Position numbers and translations under genes: made by a program. Below are positions 13,482-25,473 of a stretch of DNA of 64,000 nt, one piece after another. Under the pieces are notes generated by a model that was given only the letters and a program-made list of their open reading frames with translations, had not been told where the DNA came from and did not search any database. Each line of letters begins with the position of its first letter. The stretch's first letter is position 1. This stretch comes from Nemertoderma westbladi (lineage: Eukaryota > Xenacoelomorpha > Nemertodermatida > Nemertodermatidae), in contig JAUCBJ010001849.1 in NCBI GenBank assembly GCA_032718475.1, positions 1 to 64,000 of the forward strand, in the 5' to 3' direction.

Positions 13482-14225
13482 GGTATTAGTACGTTTGAAC
13501 GACACTAGCCAAACAATCCTGAAATCAGATAGAAACTGATAAAAATTGGTACCGGTACCGGTATATCAGTATTGTTAGGCCTACTGTTACTTACTGGGCC
13601 TACTGTTAGTGTACTGTACTCGTGTACTGGGAAACTTATCGAGACTGAGGACCGCGCTATTGAGTTTGCACAAAGCGTGGAGCTTCTCCCCCGAACATTA
13701 CTTCTTCTTCTACATTACGAACATTTTTCAAACATTACTGCCCTTGCTGAATGTATACCATAACCAACCCAAACGGCCCTTTTCAGGGCCAACATATGAA
13801 ATAAACAACCGTATCGCAACAGCATTATTAGCTTGTCAGCTTGTAATATTTTTTTACAATAAGATACACCCCCAGTCGGAGTAAATATTAATTATAATAT
13901 TATGGTAATGTTTTACGGTAGACTGTAATTAAGATTACGTACGCGCACATCAGTAAACCGTAATTAAACTAATAGATTAAGCTAAAATATTAGCCCTACA
14001 AACGGTAATTAAGCTAGTAAATAATAGTAATAGTAGTAATAATAGTCCGATAATAGTAGTAGTAATATAAATTACATTAAAATAATACATTCCCTTCAAA
14101 GAACTTAATAAATAATGTCCATGCAATCCGCAAGGTGGTGCACAATACTGCTATACCGGTACCGGTATCATTATTTATCTGATTTTAGGCTTGTTTGGCT
14201 AGTGTCGTTCAAACGTACTAATACC
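13482..14225. mobile_element. 744-bp segment with long inverted ends (MITE-like)
   Basis: The left end (13482-13575) and the right end (14142-14225) are inverted copies of one another. 'ggtattagtacgtttgaa' at the left is matched by its reverse complement ending at 14225, and the arms continue through 'gaacgacactagccaaaca' and 'taccggtaccggtata' with few mismatches. The interior has no recognisable protein. The structure suggests a non-autonomous DNA transposon, but I see no clear target-site duplication, so the class is open. Confidence 0.6.
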
Positions 14226-14412
14226 CTAATCCGTATGTAATAATGCAGTAATGTACACTGTAATGCAATACCGGTAATGTCAATGTCCAACCAAACAATG
14301 CGTTGAGTGTTATCGGACCAGCCTCCGAGAAATGTTAGGCTAACGGCACCTCGCTCTGTCACATCAGTCGTAATATTGGCATAATAAATAAAATAAAAAA
14401 TTTTGTCACATC

Positions 14413-15570
14413 AAAAACATTAATAGTATTATACAATACGATGATAGCTCCGTATCTGATGTACTGCAATACTGTGTGGGCAGCAAAATCGTATAAAACC
14501 ATAAACACCGACACCAACAGACCTACACACAAACACTACAGACATCGACATAAGCGACGAAAACCAACAGACAAACTCACTACTAATGTTTCAACCTTGC
14601 ACAAACTGCAACAGAGAGCCCAGAATATTGTCGTATCAAAAGGCAACACAGACTTCACTCCACTTACAATACGATCTATTTATATAAAACAGATAACAAT
14701 ACTAAGCTACAGCTACATACATAAACTATTACCAGCTGACATATTCCCTTCTCTACTCACTCTCATATCAACAACACATGAACACCAAACGCGATCGGCA
14801 GCCAATAATAACTATATGGTACCACGCACACGCCTTGAGATTGCTAGACAATCGATCAGAGTGCGCGCACCAGAGGTCTGGAACACCCTGCCTTCTTCTT
14901 TACGGAACGCTAATTCAGTAAATTTATTTAAAAACGCCATAACTAAACTGCTCGCTTCAGAGCAATAACACTGTGTTTTCTACATGCATTTTATTATTGT
15001 TTATGTATTTTCTATTTTACATGTACACGCTAAACAAAACTGTTACACTTTCTATTGTTACAAATATATTAGATTACGTACCGTATTGTTAGATAGATGC
15101 TTACAATACAGATCACTGTATATAGAGTACCGTATTGTTGTTGCATAGATATTATCTTAGTTAGAACTTTGTTTTATATTTCAATTTTAGGTTTGTATCC
15201 GAATTCAGTTTTCTATTTTCGTTTCCACACCAACTAATTAGATATGTATTGTTTAGAATTATTCCTCTATAATTAAAAGTGCACTTATATAATTATTGCA
15301 GTATAATGCAGTATAATCATAACTACAGTAGGTTGGTTGTTTTATAGTTGCAATTACTTACGCTTGAATACTATGATACTCGATCGTACAGTAGATTTGT
15401 CGGTTATTTGTTTTTGTAATGCGTTTCTTAGTGCAGCTACAATTGTTGAATGCTAACGGTGGCTGGTGTAATGGGCCTACCCGTCCAACCACCGTCTACA
15501 TTCTACATTGTATGTAGAAATGTAGTAAATTGTTCAGAAATAAATAAAAAAAAAAAAATAAAAACATACG
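14413..15570 (+). mobile_element. 5'-truncated L2/CR1-like LINE (RT C-terminus, 3' UTR, poly-A)
   Basis: The open frame 14441-14968 encodes the typical C-terminal end of L2/Rex/CR1-group reverse transcriptases: 'MIAPYLMYCNTVWAAKS', 'LHKLQQRAQNIV', then 'RTRLEIARQSIRVRAPEVWN' and 'FKNAITKLL'. A ~600-bp A/T-rich 3' UTR ends in 'gaaataaataaaa' plus an A-rich tail at 15541-15566. The catalytic RT core is absent, so the copy is severely truncated. It separates blocks 1 and 2 of DR1 copy A. The 9-mer 'gtcacatca' occurs at 14358 and again at 14404, just before the LINE homology, but a clean duplication across the whole insert is not visible. Confidence 0.8.
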
Positions 15571-15651
15571 TTTTTGTAGTGGTCAGGTGGTCTAGTTCCA
15601 GGCTACCAGAATCCGTTACTGCGTTAGGCCTAGTGCATGATATAGAATCAG

Positions 15652-17846
15652 GAACCAGGAACCTACGAAATTTTCTAACAGCCAACAGATTACAGGACAA
15701 GGTTCGATTTTATTCTAACAAGAGAATTAAAGAGCCCAAACAATTCTGGCACTTTTTCTCAACCAAAAGAAGTGAACCACCAACCACCTCCTCCATCACC
15801 ACACAGGAATCTATACGCAACTACTATAAGGACAGTTTGGGAACCCCAGCAAAATTGGACACCGAGACTAAAGAAAATATTAAGGATCAAGTAAACAAAA
15901 GGTGCTTAAATACTCAAACACCGGTTATACCAGTTACATGGATCCAGAAAGCCATATTGTCTCTATCTCAAGGAAAGGCACCTGACCGCGAATCCCTAAC
16001 CATAGAACATCTCACCCATACTGACAGTGACACCATATGCGAGCATATAAGAAAAATTCTAGAATGCGCCTTAAATATTGGCCGGCTGCCAACTCAATTT
16101 GGCAACACAGCAGCCACTAGTATATACAAAGGAAAAGGGAAGAACACAAATAACGGGAAATCATATCGGGTAATATGTTCAATAAGCATCTTTGGAAAAG
16201 TGTTTGAGGCCCTGGTGCTAAAACACTATTTAGCAGATCTCTTGCAGAATGAACACCAAGTTGCATATAAAAAGAGTATTGGCGCAGATTTTGTAGTTGG
16301 AACAATACTGGAAGCAATTGAGAACCAACGTCAACATGGGAAGCAAGTGTATGTTTGTCAGATGGACATCCAGGCTGCTTTCGACAACGTGGATCTTTCA
16401 CATCTGTTTAAGAAACTCTCGGCTGCTATAGATCCACACATCTGCCGCTTACTTCTCGACTACTATGCGATTGGGCGAATGTTCTTTCGTTTCGGTAACA
16501 GTATTGACAAAGTAGGATTTCTAGTCAAACGTGGCATAAAACAGGGATCACTAATCTCACCATACCTTTTCAATTTCTATACCGCTGACAGTACCGCTAG
16601 TCTGAAGAACAAGGGATTTGGCTGTATCAGTAATGGGATTTGGATAGGCTGCATAATCTATGCCGATGATATTATACTTTTAAGTACGAACCCAAATGAT
16701 ATAGAAACCATGGCTGAGGAAATTCAAAGCCATCTCAAATCCATTGGACTAGAAATCGAGCAGCAAAAGACCAGATGGATGGCCACTCAATCAAACACGT
16801 CCACGAACCTTACACCGACATTTCTAACTATTAATGACAACTTAGTTGCGGCATCAACATCACTAAAACTCCTAGGTTTCAAAGTTAATGCCACAAAAAC
16901 AAATATATATAATGAGTGCATCAAATCTATTACTGTGGCGAGTGAAACTTTCAAACGAACTGGGTGGACTGCAAAGCATGTTAAAGTCGACGACCTCGCA
17001 ACCTTATGGAACTCGTATGCCAAACCAGTTATACTCTATAATTTAATATTCCAGATGGGAGCCTTAACAGAGGAGGAAAGGGGAGCTGTAAATGTCCATT
17101 ATAGGAAGAAACTACGCAGCCTCCTACATGTCGGTAGCTATGTAAGTAACTCTGTAATTCTAAAATTATTTAGGACAAACGACTTAGACATCGAATCCTT
17201 CCGTGCGGCCATTGGACTATTAATTCGAATGCAGCACGCGCCCAACGGCATCCTACAACCAGTCCTACGGTGCAACTTGCAATTTAACTCTTCAGAACGG
17301 TCTCTACCAATCTATCAGGGCCTTGCCTCAACTTTTGCAAAATGCAAGAAGTATTTCCCCTGCCCTTCGCTACAATCAATGTTACTATATGACTACAACA
17401 AGAAATCAATATTAGAAAACATTTGTAATGGATCACTATCGGCTAAAGACGTGGCAAGCGAGAAGTACATACAGGGAATATACGACTTGGAAACAATTAA
17501 CTTTAAAACAAAACACGATAAAATTATTCAATACTTCGCCATTACCGCTTGATCCTTTTACCATTTAATGTATATTTAATTAATTTGAATTAATTTAATT
17601 AATGTGAAGTGTGGAAGGAATGTAACTTGTCTCTCATCATTATTACATCTGTTGTAATTCTCCATTGTGTTTATGATGTATCTTACCTGACATGTTTCTA
17701 TAACCTTGTTTCGTGAACTATGCCACATTTGCAATCTACTTATATTACGCGTATCATCTGTTTTTATTCGTGCTGAGCACTTTTATTTCATAATGTCAAC
17801 ATATAATGTCAATTTTTATTTGATTAAATACAAATGAATGAATGAA
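15652..17846 (+). mobile_element. 5'-truncated CR1/L2-like LINE with (TGAA)n tail and 6-bp TSD
   Basis: This insert splits DR1 copy A. The hexamer 'aatcag' lies on both sides (15646-15651 and 17847-17852), whereas the uninterrupted DR1 copy near 45840 has it once, so it is a target-site duplication. The 3' end is 'aaatgaatgaatgaa', a short tetranucleotide tail typical of L2/CR1-group elements. The insert lacks the endonuclease and starts in the linker before the reverse transcriptase. Confidence 0.87.
15655..17552 (+). CDS. Reverse transcriptase fragment of the CR1/L2-like LINE
   Basis: One open frame of about 630 codons is retained. 'KEPKQFWHFF' marks the pre-RT linker, followed by RT motif A 'MDIQAAFDNV', motif B 'GIKQGSLISPYLFNF' and motif C 'YADDIILLS'; the thumb and C-terminal region run to the TGA at 17550. 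The frame is open further upstream to 15450, but those codons come from the DR1 repeat and are not LINE protein. The three catalytic aspartates are present and no stop interrupts the RT, so the insertion is either young or the frame has survived by chance. Without the endonuclease and 5' region it is not expected to be autonomous. Confidence 0.85.
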
Positions 17847-18115
17847 AATCAGCACATCCTGACATCTGTGCAACTCCTGAACTCACGCGAGCATTTTACA
17901 GATGGTGGTCTTGGTCTAATTTATATGGTCTTGTACCGCGAAACCGTGTATTATTTACGGATGTAGGCTAAATTTCGGGTCTTGTACCGTGCACAGTACT
18001 GGTGGGCCTACACCGCTACTGCTATTTTGCCTAATACTGGTCCCAGAGGTAAATCCTTACCCAACAGGCTGTTACCTCTCTGACTGACAGCGCAACAGCC
18101 CTCTCTCCATATTGA

Positions 18116-19475
18116 AGCCTAATTAGAGTCACTTCACTGTCTGCGTTGGGGTGTTAACACAGTAACCTATTCAAATGTTGGTACCCGGTGGCATCCTGGT
18201 TCAGTTTTCTGGTTTTGTTAGTTTAATCGACAGCTGTATTGTAAATGTCCCGATATACAAAACCTACTAAGTAGGACTACTGTACCTTTACATTTAATTA
18301 GAGCTTAGCCTGATTTGAGGACACTTTCCCCTCCGAATGTTCTTAACTTCACATTCGTATTTTTCATTTTGTAAGGTAAACGGACCGCTTGTAGCCAGAT
18401 AAGTTGTATCCAATTTTCCTTTCGTAGCTCAGAAAGTGATCTTTTGCATCCCGATTTTACATTTTATATCCAAGTTTTATTTATGGGTTTTATCAATGCA
18501 ATTATATCGTATTGTTTGCTAATCTTAAAACAATTAATTATATTAGATGACCTATAAATTCCATCACCGGAATGATATACTGTTTTTATTAACTATAGAA
18601 TTATAATAATTAATTGTTTTAATTATAGGTATTATTATGTAATAGTCTTCTTCAAATTGTAGCAGATGGGGATGAATATTATTGTTGCAATCAAAATTAT
18701 ACCTCTCCAGGGTAAAATCGACATGCGTCGACCTGTATTCTGTGTTCAGCATTACATATTGATATATATATTACTACTACTATACATACTATATAGATAT
18801 TATACACACTACATATTAAATTTCCTGGTTAGAAATAGGCCGCGCCGTCTAATCTGAATTTCACCGTAATAATACCGAACTCGTTCGAGACTGAGTGTCG
18901 CTATTTAATAGCTACCTCTCGCCCTGTCACAGACCCAGCTTCTAACTACAGTATAAAACTATAATTAGGACGCCTTCATACAGAACACGTTGCCATTTCA
19001 TAATGACTCTAAACTGAAGCTACACAAAGGAAAATGTGAGAAGTGATTATCTAATAATAACACACAAAATCCGATTATTATACATACTCCTCCTTTTAAC
19101 AAAGCCGCATTCAACTAACTCCCTTATTACGTATTAGCCTGTGCTGTATCAATGCCTCAGTGGGTGGTCTTTACTACAACTGAAAGGTCCGACTCAGCTC
19201 CAGGTAAGTTAACAATCTGTCAATAATAAAAATGAAAGCGAGCCGACATTTAGTCAGAGCAACCAAATGGATGTCCAAGGAGACGGGCTGTCTGGATTTG
19301 ACTGAGTCGAGTTAAATCGCTTCACCAAAACGACCAAGTAGCCCATAGGAATACACTACATTTTTTTGGCGATTTTGGTCATTTTGGCCGCCAAAACGAC
19401 CAAGTTAATGTTTATTGGGATTGGGACTGTAGTCCTATAGCGGGTGACTGTTGAACTGATTTTCAACAAAACAAA
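18116..19475. other. Non-coding sequence with an imperfect palindrome
   Basis: No gene is recognised. At 19375-19403 a near-palindrome ('ttggtcattttgg', ccg centre, 'ccaaaacgaccaa') could form a 13-bp hairpin; its right arm recurs at 19325-19337. The remainder is A/T-rich. Confidence 0.6.
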
Positions 19476-20793
19476 TTTTCAACTTGGCAGCTTTAAATTC
19501 GACAAAGTTATAAGCATGTCAATATCATAACGACGACAACGATTTCACTTTCAGACATTTGGCCCTCTAGCGGCAGACTGGAGAACTGCAGATGGATTCG
19601 CCTCCTTTGAAAGTCACAGCTAATGGTCTAATACATATCTGCCAAGTTTCAGCTTAAACGGATTAAAAGCAAAGAAATGGGAGGGCATTTAATGTTTAGA
19701 CATGTGGCCCTCTAGCGGGAGACCATTGCACTGATGGTGTCTGAAAGTCTCTCAAAAATCTCAACTTTAGCTCATATTGATACCTAGAAATTTTCAACTT
19801 GGCAGCTTTAAATCCGACAAAGTTATTAGCATGTCAAAATCGTAACGACGACAACGATTTCACTTTCAGACCTTTGGCCCTCTAGCGGCAGACTGGAGAA
19901 CTGCAGATGGATTCGCCTCCTTTGAAAGTCACAGCTAATGGTCTAATACATATCTGCCAAGTTTCGGCTTAAACGGATTAAAAGCAAAGAAATGGGAGGG
20001 CATTTAATGTTTAGACATGTGGCCCTCTAGCGGGAGACCATTGCACTGATGGTGTCTGAAAGTCTCTCAAAAATCTCAACTTTAGCTCATATTGATACCT
20101 ACAAATTTTCAACTTGGCAGCTTTAAATCCGACAAAGTTATTAGCATGTCAAAATCGTAACGACGACAACGATTTCACTTTCAGACCTTTGGCCCTCTAG
20201 CGGCAGACTGGAGAACTGCAGATGGATTCGCCTCCTTTGAAAGTCACAGCTAATGGTCTAATACATATCTGCCAAGTTTCAGCTTAAACGGATTAAAAGC
20301 AAAGAAATGGGAGGGCATTTAATGTTTAGACATGTGGCCCTCTAGCGGGAGACCATTGCACTGATGGTGTCTGAAAGTCTCTCAAAAATCTCAACTTTAG
20401 CTCATATTGATACCTACAAATTTTCAACTTGGCAGCTTTAAATCCGACAAAGTTATTAGCATGTCAAAATCGTAACGACGACAACGATTTCACTTTCAGA
20501 CCTTTGGCCCTCTAGCGGCAGACTGGAGAACTGCAGATGGATTCGCCTCCTTTGAAAGTCACAGCTAATGGTCTAATACATATCTGCCAAGTTTCAGCTT
20601 AAACGGATTAAAAGCAAAGAAATGGGAGGGCATTTAATGTTTAGACATGTGGCCCTCTAGCGGGAGACCATTGCACTGATGGTGTCTGAAAGTCTCTCAA
20701 AAATCTCAACTTTTGCTCATATTGATACCTACAAATTTTCAACTTGGCAGCTTTAAATCCGACAAAGTTATTAGCATGTCAAAATCGTAACGA
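19476..20793. repeat. 315-bp tandem repeat, 4.2 copies
   Basis: The marker 'ttttcaacttggcagcttt' occurs at 19476, 19791, 20106, 20421 and 20736, giving an exact 315-bp period with a few substitutions between copies. Each unit carries 'ggccctctagcggcagac' and, 144 bp later, 'ggccctctagcgggagacc', so the unit looks like an older duplication of a ~150-bp half. The last copy breaks off at a (gac)n microsatellite at about 20797-20832. No credible ORF is present. Confidence 0.95.
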
Positions 20794-20832
20794 CGACAAC
20801 GACGACGACAACGACGACGACGACGACGACAA

Positions 20833-22192
20833 CTATTTGCATAAATTGACCCACCCCCTAACAGTGTCAATTCGCTAAGGCTCCGCCAACTTCGTGGCTC
20901 GCCCCACACCCCTGGCGGTGAGTGTGTCAGTGTGTGTGTGTCGGAAGCCAATATATAACTAGCCAATACTGTAGTATAATTATAATTGTTCGCTAAGATG
21001 GCTTGCAGCTTTTGCTGCACGAAGGCTCCATTCGAGTTTCTCCTGCAGAATGGATTCCAAATCAAAAGTAGAACAGGTTGGGAAACTGGTGAAAGTTTCA
21101 GAATCAAAGTCATTGTCCCTGGCCGTTGCCGTTGATTAGGACTCCTTGGTTGTGAATGAGTTCTGCACTCAGGAATGCTTGGGAGAGGTCTGCCTGCACG
21201 TGTAAATTCCCCGTTTACATGAGAGATTTAAATATATGGTTTAAGTTTTAATGGAGCCTCCAACAAAAAATAGAATAAAGTAGCCACGCGCAGATGCAAA
21301 ACCATGCAACATTTGAACGCTGATATCTCAGCTATTTTGCTATGAAATTCAGAATGTGTTACATATTTGGAATCCTTGCATGGCCAGCTAATCCACTTTC
21401 AGGATGCCCGGATGGGGTGGGTTGGGGGGGGGGGGGGGGGGGGGGTGTTATGAATATGAACGCAAAATAAAGGCCCGTCCAATGCTACGTAGTATACGAC
21501 ACAGGTAGTGAGTGTATCGTAAAGCCGCCCAATATCAAAAAATGTAATACATAATCATCTGTCATGAATTATTGATCAAAAGGTTTTAACAAACGAACAC
21601 AGACAATATGACTTGCACATGAAGGTAAAGTAAAGAGAATAAACATTATCATTATACAAGAGGAGTAGCTAGTTTACTATAACTATTAAATACTCGTCCT
21701 ACAACTTATATATTATACAACTTGGGTGTTTATTAAATTTTAATTTCAAATTAAAGTAGTAACATTTTGAACGAAAGGTAGTAAAAAAATCTTTGGTGCG
21801 GCTGGTAGCGGTAGGCAATAGTGTGATGTTCCCAAGTGGGATGGACTGCAAAGAATAACGTGGTTGAGATGAAACTGAGACTATGCATTAGGAAGCAGCA
21901 CTAACAATTTTCGCCAATTATTTTTCTGCTTATTGATATGTACCAGCGCGTTCTACAGTAATACAATGGACGCTCCGGTGAAACGACTTGAGTAAATCTA
22001 TCGGTAAATATATATTGCCCTAATACATAATAATAATATATATATACCAATAAATATTTACCTGTATAGTGATCTGTATACATTAAGTAGTTTTATGTCG
22101 TTGGAACAGACTGTGTAAAAAGCGTGGTGTGAAATTTCCTTAGAAATTCTATCTGCTGGGGAATTTACCAATGGACAATAAAAAAAGCATAT
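20833..22192. other. Non-coding region with a 22-base poly(dG) tract
   Basis: 21424-21445 is a run of 22 Gs. A 124-codon minus-strand frame at 20739-21113 overlaps the 315-bp repeat and the (gac)n tract and shows no domain. Nothing else is recognised. Confidence 0.6.
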
Positions 22193-22759
22193 TACGTACC
22201 CTTTGGTCCCGGTTACGTACCCTTTGGTCCCGGTTACGTACCCTTTGATCCCGGTTACGTACCCTTTGATCCCGGTTACGTACCCTTTGATCCCGGTTAC
22301 GTACCCTTTGGTCCCGGTTACGTACCCTTTGATCCCGGTTACGTACCCTTTGATCCCGGTTACGTACCCTTTGATCCCGGTTACGTACCCTTTGATCCCG
22401 GTTACGTACCCTTTGATCCCGGTTACGTACCCTTTGATCCCGGTTACGTACCCTTTGGTCCCGGTTACGTACCCTTTGGTCCCGGTTACGTACCCTTTGA
22501 TCCCGGTTACGTACCCTTTGATCCCGGTTACGTACCCTTTGATCCCGGTTACGTACCCTTTGGTCCCGGTTACGTACCCTTTGGTCCCGGTTACGTACCC
22601 TTTGATCCCGGTTACGTACCCTTTGATCCCGGTTACGTACCGTTTGATCCCGGTTACGTACCCTTTGATCCCGGTTACGTACCCTTTGATCCCGGTTACG
22701 TACCCTTTGATCCCGGTTACGTACCGTTTGATCCCGGTTACGTACCCTTTGATCCCGGC
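22193..22759. repeat. 21-bp minisatellite, 27 copies
   Basis: Twenty-seven copies of a 21-bp unit containing 'gttacgtaccctttgatccc', very homogeneous, with a g/a alternation (ggtccc versus gatccc) and a rare c/g change (taccgtttg). Because 21 is a multiple of three, all frames stay open and give 7-residue repeats on both strands. It lies ~1 kb downstream of the SCAF-like stop codon. No start context or splice site suggests it is translated. Confidence 0.97.
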
Positions 22760-23078
22760 TCAACACCTCCCAAATAACAGCGGAATAATTATCTTAAAAA
22801 TATGGAACAAAATTGACGGTTTATCGCGTTCACTAAAGCTTTTACTTCCAATTTCAACACGTCATAATGGTTCATTCAACAGAAATGATCAATTCAGTAG
22901 GTGCTTTTTTTAAAATATTACAATTGAATAATAGTCCACCCAAAATGTATCTTACACTTTTTTTATACTTAATCGCTCTTAGGTGCAGTAAGCATTTCAA
23001 ATTGTACCTTATTAACCGTAATTAATCTTGCAAATCCTCCCATTGCTATACAAATTTCCATTAAATTCTACAAAACTT

Positions 23079-23238
23079 GGTATATATGCTGATAGTTCGA
23101 CAGTGTTGGCCAGACCGTGGTATATATGCTGATAGTTCGACAGTGTTGGCCAGACCGTGGTATATATGCTGATAGTTCGACAGTGTTGGCCAGACCGTGG
23201 TATATATGCTGATAGTTCGACAGTGTTGGCCAGACCGG
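23079..23238. repeat. 40-bp tandem repeat, 4 copies
   Basis: Four nearly identical 40-bp units containing 'tatatatgctgatagttcg' begin at 23081, 23121, 23161 and 23201. They lie in the 3' flank of the SCAF-like gene between two A/T-rich non-coding stretches (22760-23078 and 23239-23763) in which I see no gene. Confidence 0.96.
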
Positions 23239-23763
23239 ATTTCCAAATTATTTATTTGTTTCGTTAGCGGAAGGTTTTAAAAAATATATATTTAGCCAGA
23301 CTTATTACTTACCAACGATCGCCGTCAGCTTTATTTGGATATATTTAGCGACGTAAAGAAAATATAAATATTCACGGACGACAAGACTACTAATTAATAT
23401 TTAATTTGTGGTTTTTTCTAAAATAAACTGAACTGTATAAAAACGCGTAAACATATTAATCGGTTAGGATTTCCCGTATTTTTATCAACTTAAAATAAAT
23501 TGGCATTTACGATCTGAATTACTACAATAATCGTTTTATAAATGGAAGGTAATTTAGTGTCGAAACATTTTAGTTAAGAGTTTCTTTAAACTTTGATGGC
23601 GATTATTATACTACCGACAAACACTTTGTTAGCCTCCGGCCATTCTTTGGTTATCTTCTACGCGAAGTCACCAAAATAGATGTACGTATAAAATTTAATT
23701 AAACACCCTGGTTTGTATTTAATATAATACGTTAAAACAAAAATATATAATTAATGTAATTAT

Positions 23764-25414
23764 TTAAGTTCGATAATCGTAGGAGACCGGAGAATTATCG
23801 AAGGTCTCGACGGGATCCGAGAGGCTCGATGTTGCTACGACGACTGGGTTACTCGGGTGCCCGTTGGATTGCGTGTCAATTAATCCGCAGTCAACCGTTG
23901 GTGCAATCGGATCCAGTCCGTCAGTCTGCGGAATAGCGACCAGACGTAATATAGACTGGGAAGGTTTAATGAGAAGGCCAGGAGACGGTATAGATGGAGG
24001 GGCGATAGTTGGAGTATTATCAATTCCTATTGGCGCGATAACCGTTACAGTTGGCGCGATATCCGTTACAGTTGGCGCGATATCCGTTACAGTTGGCGCG
24101 ATATCCGTTACAGTTGGCGCGATATCCGTTACAGTGGGCGTGATATCCGTAACAGTTGGCGCTATATCCGTTACAGTTGGCGCGATATCCGTGACAGTTG
24201 GCGCGATATCCGTTACAGTTGGCGCGATATCCGTTACAGTTGGCGCGATATCCGTTACAGTTGGCGCGATATCCGTTACAGTGGGCGTGATATCCGTTAC
24301 AGTTGGCGCTATATCTGTTACAGTTCGCGCTATATCCGTCATAGTTGGCGCGATATCCGTTACTGTTGGCAGAATATCCGAGGTATTTGGCGCGATATCC
24401 GTTACGACATTCGTTGATACAGAAGGTACATTATTGGCTAGAGTTGTTTCGGACCCGGTTATATTGGTTGCGGCTGAATCACCTCCTTCCGCTAGCCACT
24501 CAGTCGCACTTTGCACTTGGTCCCCCCCGACCCCCGCAGTCTCCTGGATGCTCCCCACCTGTAAGGGTCTCCAGTTGTGCGACACGACGTCTGTCTCCGC
24601 GCGGTCTGCACCCGAACCGAGCTCGCCGGCTACCACGGACGTGGGTTTCGGACTACCGACCTGGAAATCCGCCGAAGGAGCGAGGGATCGCTTCCCACCT
24701 AAAGTAAACTTACTGACGCCGAATAACGACGGAGTAGTTGCGTCCGCTGGTACGGGAACCGCGCCTACTTGTTGGATCTCCGCCGTTTTCACCTCCGGGA
24801 CTTTCTCCACAGGAGCCGCAACCGGTTCCTTATCTTTATTAACTGGTTTCCAGCGGGAGTTCTTCTCCCCGTCAGATCGTCCGTCTCTACCCCCTGGGGA
24901 ACCCCGCTCCCTGCTTCCCCTACTCCTCCCGCGCTCCCTACTCCCTCGGTCCCGACTCCTCCTTCGCTCCCTACTCCTGTCCCGGTTCCGTTGTCGACTC
25001 CGTGGACGCTGCCGCTCCCTGCTCCTACTGCGTCTCCGATCCCTCCACCTCCCCCCTCCTTCCTGATCCCCCCCACCTCCCTCTGCCTTCCTGACCCCCC
25101 CATCTCCCCCCTCCTTCCCCGTTTCGATCCCTCCCACCACCCCTCCACTCATCCCTTCTCTCCATCCCTCCACCACGCGTACCGCCCCCCCATCCTCCGG
25201 TCCGATCACCCTGCCAACCGCCACCCCAACCATCATCCTCCACCTTGGTTTCCCCCCAATCTTTAGTCTTCGCCCCAAAACTCATCGGGAGGTCCCACGT
25301 CTGCCCAGAATCATCTACATATCTGTCGCCAACTGCATCTTCGACATGTTTAACTCCTGAGTCGCCATTCTTACCGAGACTACTGCTTGAGTTCGAGGTT
25401 GGCAACGGAATGTC
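23764..25414 (-). CDS. SCAF4/SCAF8: SCAF4/SCAF8-like protein, exon 3 (Gly/Trp-rich, RS-rich, TDIAPTV repeats), frame switch
   Basis: The C-terminal part begins in one frame at 25414 ('DIPLPTSNSSSSLGKNGDSG'), passes through a Gly/Trp-rich stretch ('GWGGGWQGDRTGGWGGG') and runs to a stop at 25025. A second frame, open from 25278 to the TAA at 23764, carries an Arg/Ser-rich domain ('RDRRRSRSRERQRPRS'), a Ser/Thr/Pro-rich region and about 17 copies of the heptapeptide TDIAPTV before a unique tail ending 'VSYDYRT'. The two frames differ by one base and overlap between about 25040 and 25270 in G-rich (plus-strand C-rich) sequence. A homopolymer miscall, a real frameshift or a short intron could join them. 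RS-rich tails are expected in this family, so the second frame is very probably coding. 24035-24400 is the 21-bp minisatellite that encodes the heptapeptide. Confidence 0.75.
24035..24400. repeat. 21-bp coding minisatellite (TDIAPTV repeats)
   Basis: About 17 copies of a 21-bp unit containing 'gttggcgcgatatccgttac' (plus strand) lie inside the third SCAF-like exon. All length changes keep the minus-strand frame. Variants at single bases change Ala to Thr or Arg without introducing stops. Confidence 0.93.
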
Positions 25415-25473
25415 CTGCGCATCAACATCAATATCGAAAGGAGGGATTCACCGGTGATTCACCGGGGGTCCAC

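Larger units (their letters stand above)
14226..18115 (+). repeat. Dispersed repeat DR1, copy A, interrupted by two LINE inserts
   Basis: Three blocks at 14226-14370, 15571-15651 and 17847-18115 together match, in order, the uninterrupted copy at 45556-46120. Block 1 carries 'aatgtcaatgtccaacc' and 'aacggcacctcgct', block 2 'gatatagaatcag', block 3 'cttgtaccgcgaaaccgtg' and 'ctgactgacagcgcaaca'. The gaps are filled by two 5'-truncated non-LTR elements. No coding potential is seen in DR1 itself. Confidence 0.85.

Noticed and set aside
20739-21113. 124-codon minus-strand ORF
   Set aside because: It spans the end of the 315-bp repeat and a (gac)n microsatellite; the Arg-rich part is microsatellite-coded.
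22149-22913. Opposed ORFs of 205 and 236 codons with heptapeptide repeats
   Set aside because: Both arise from the 21-bp minisatellite; the flanking few codons show no conserved protein.
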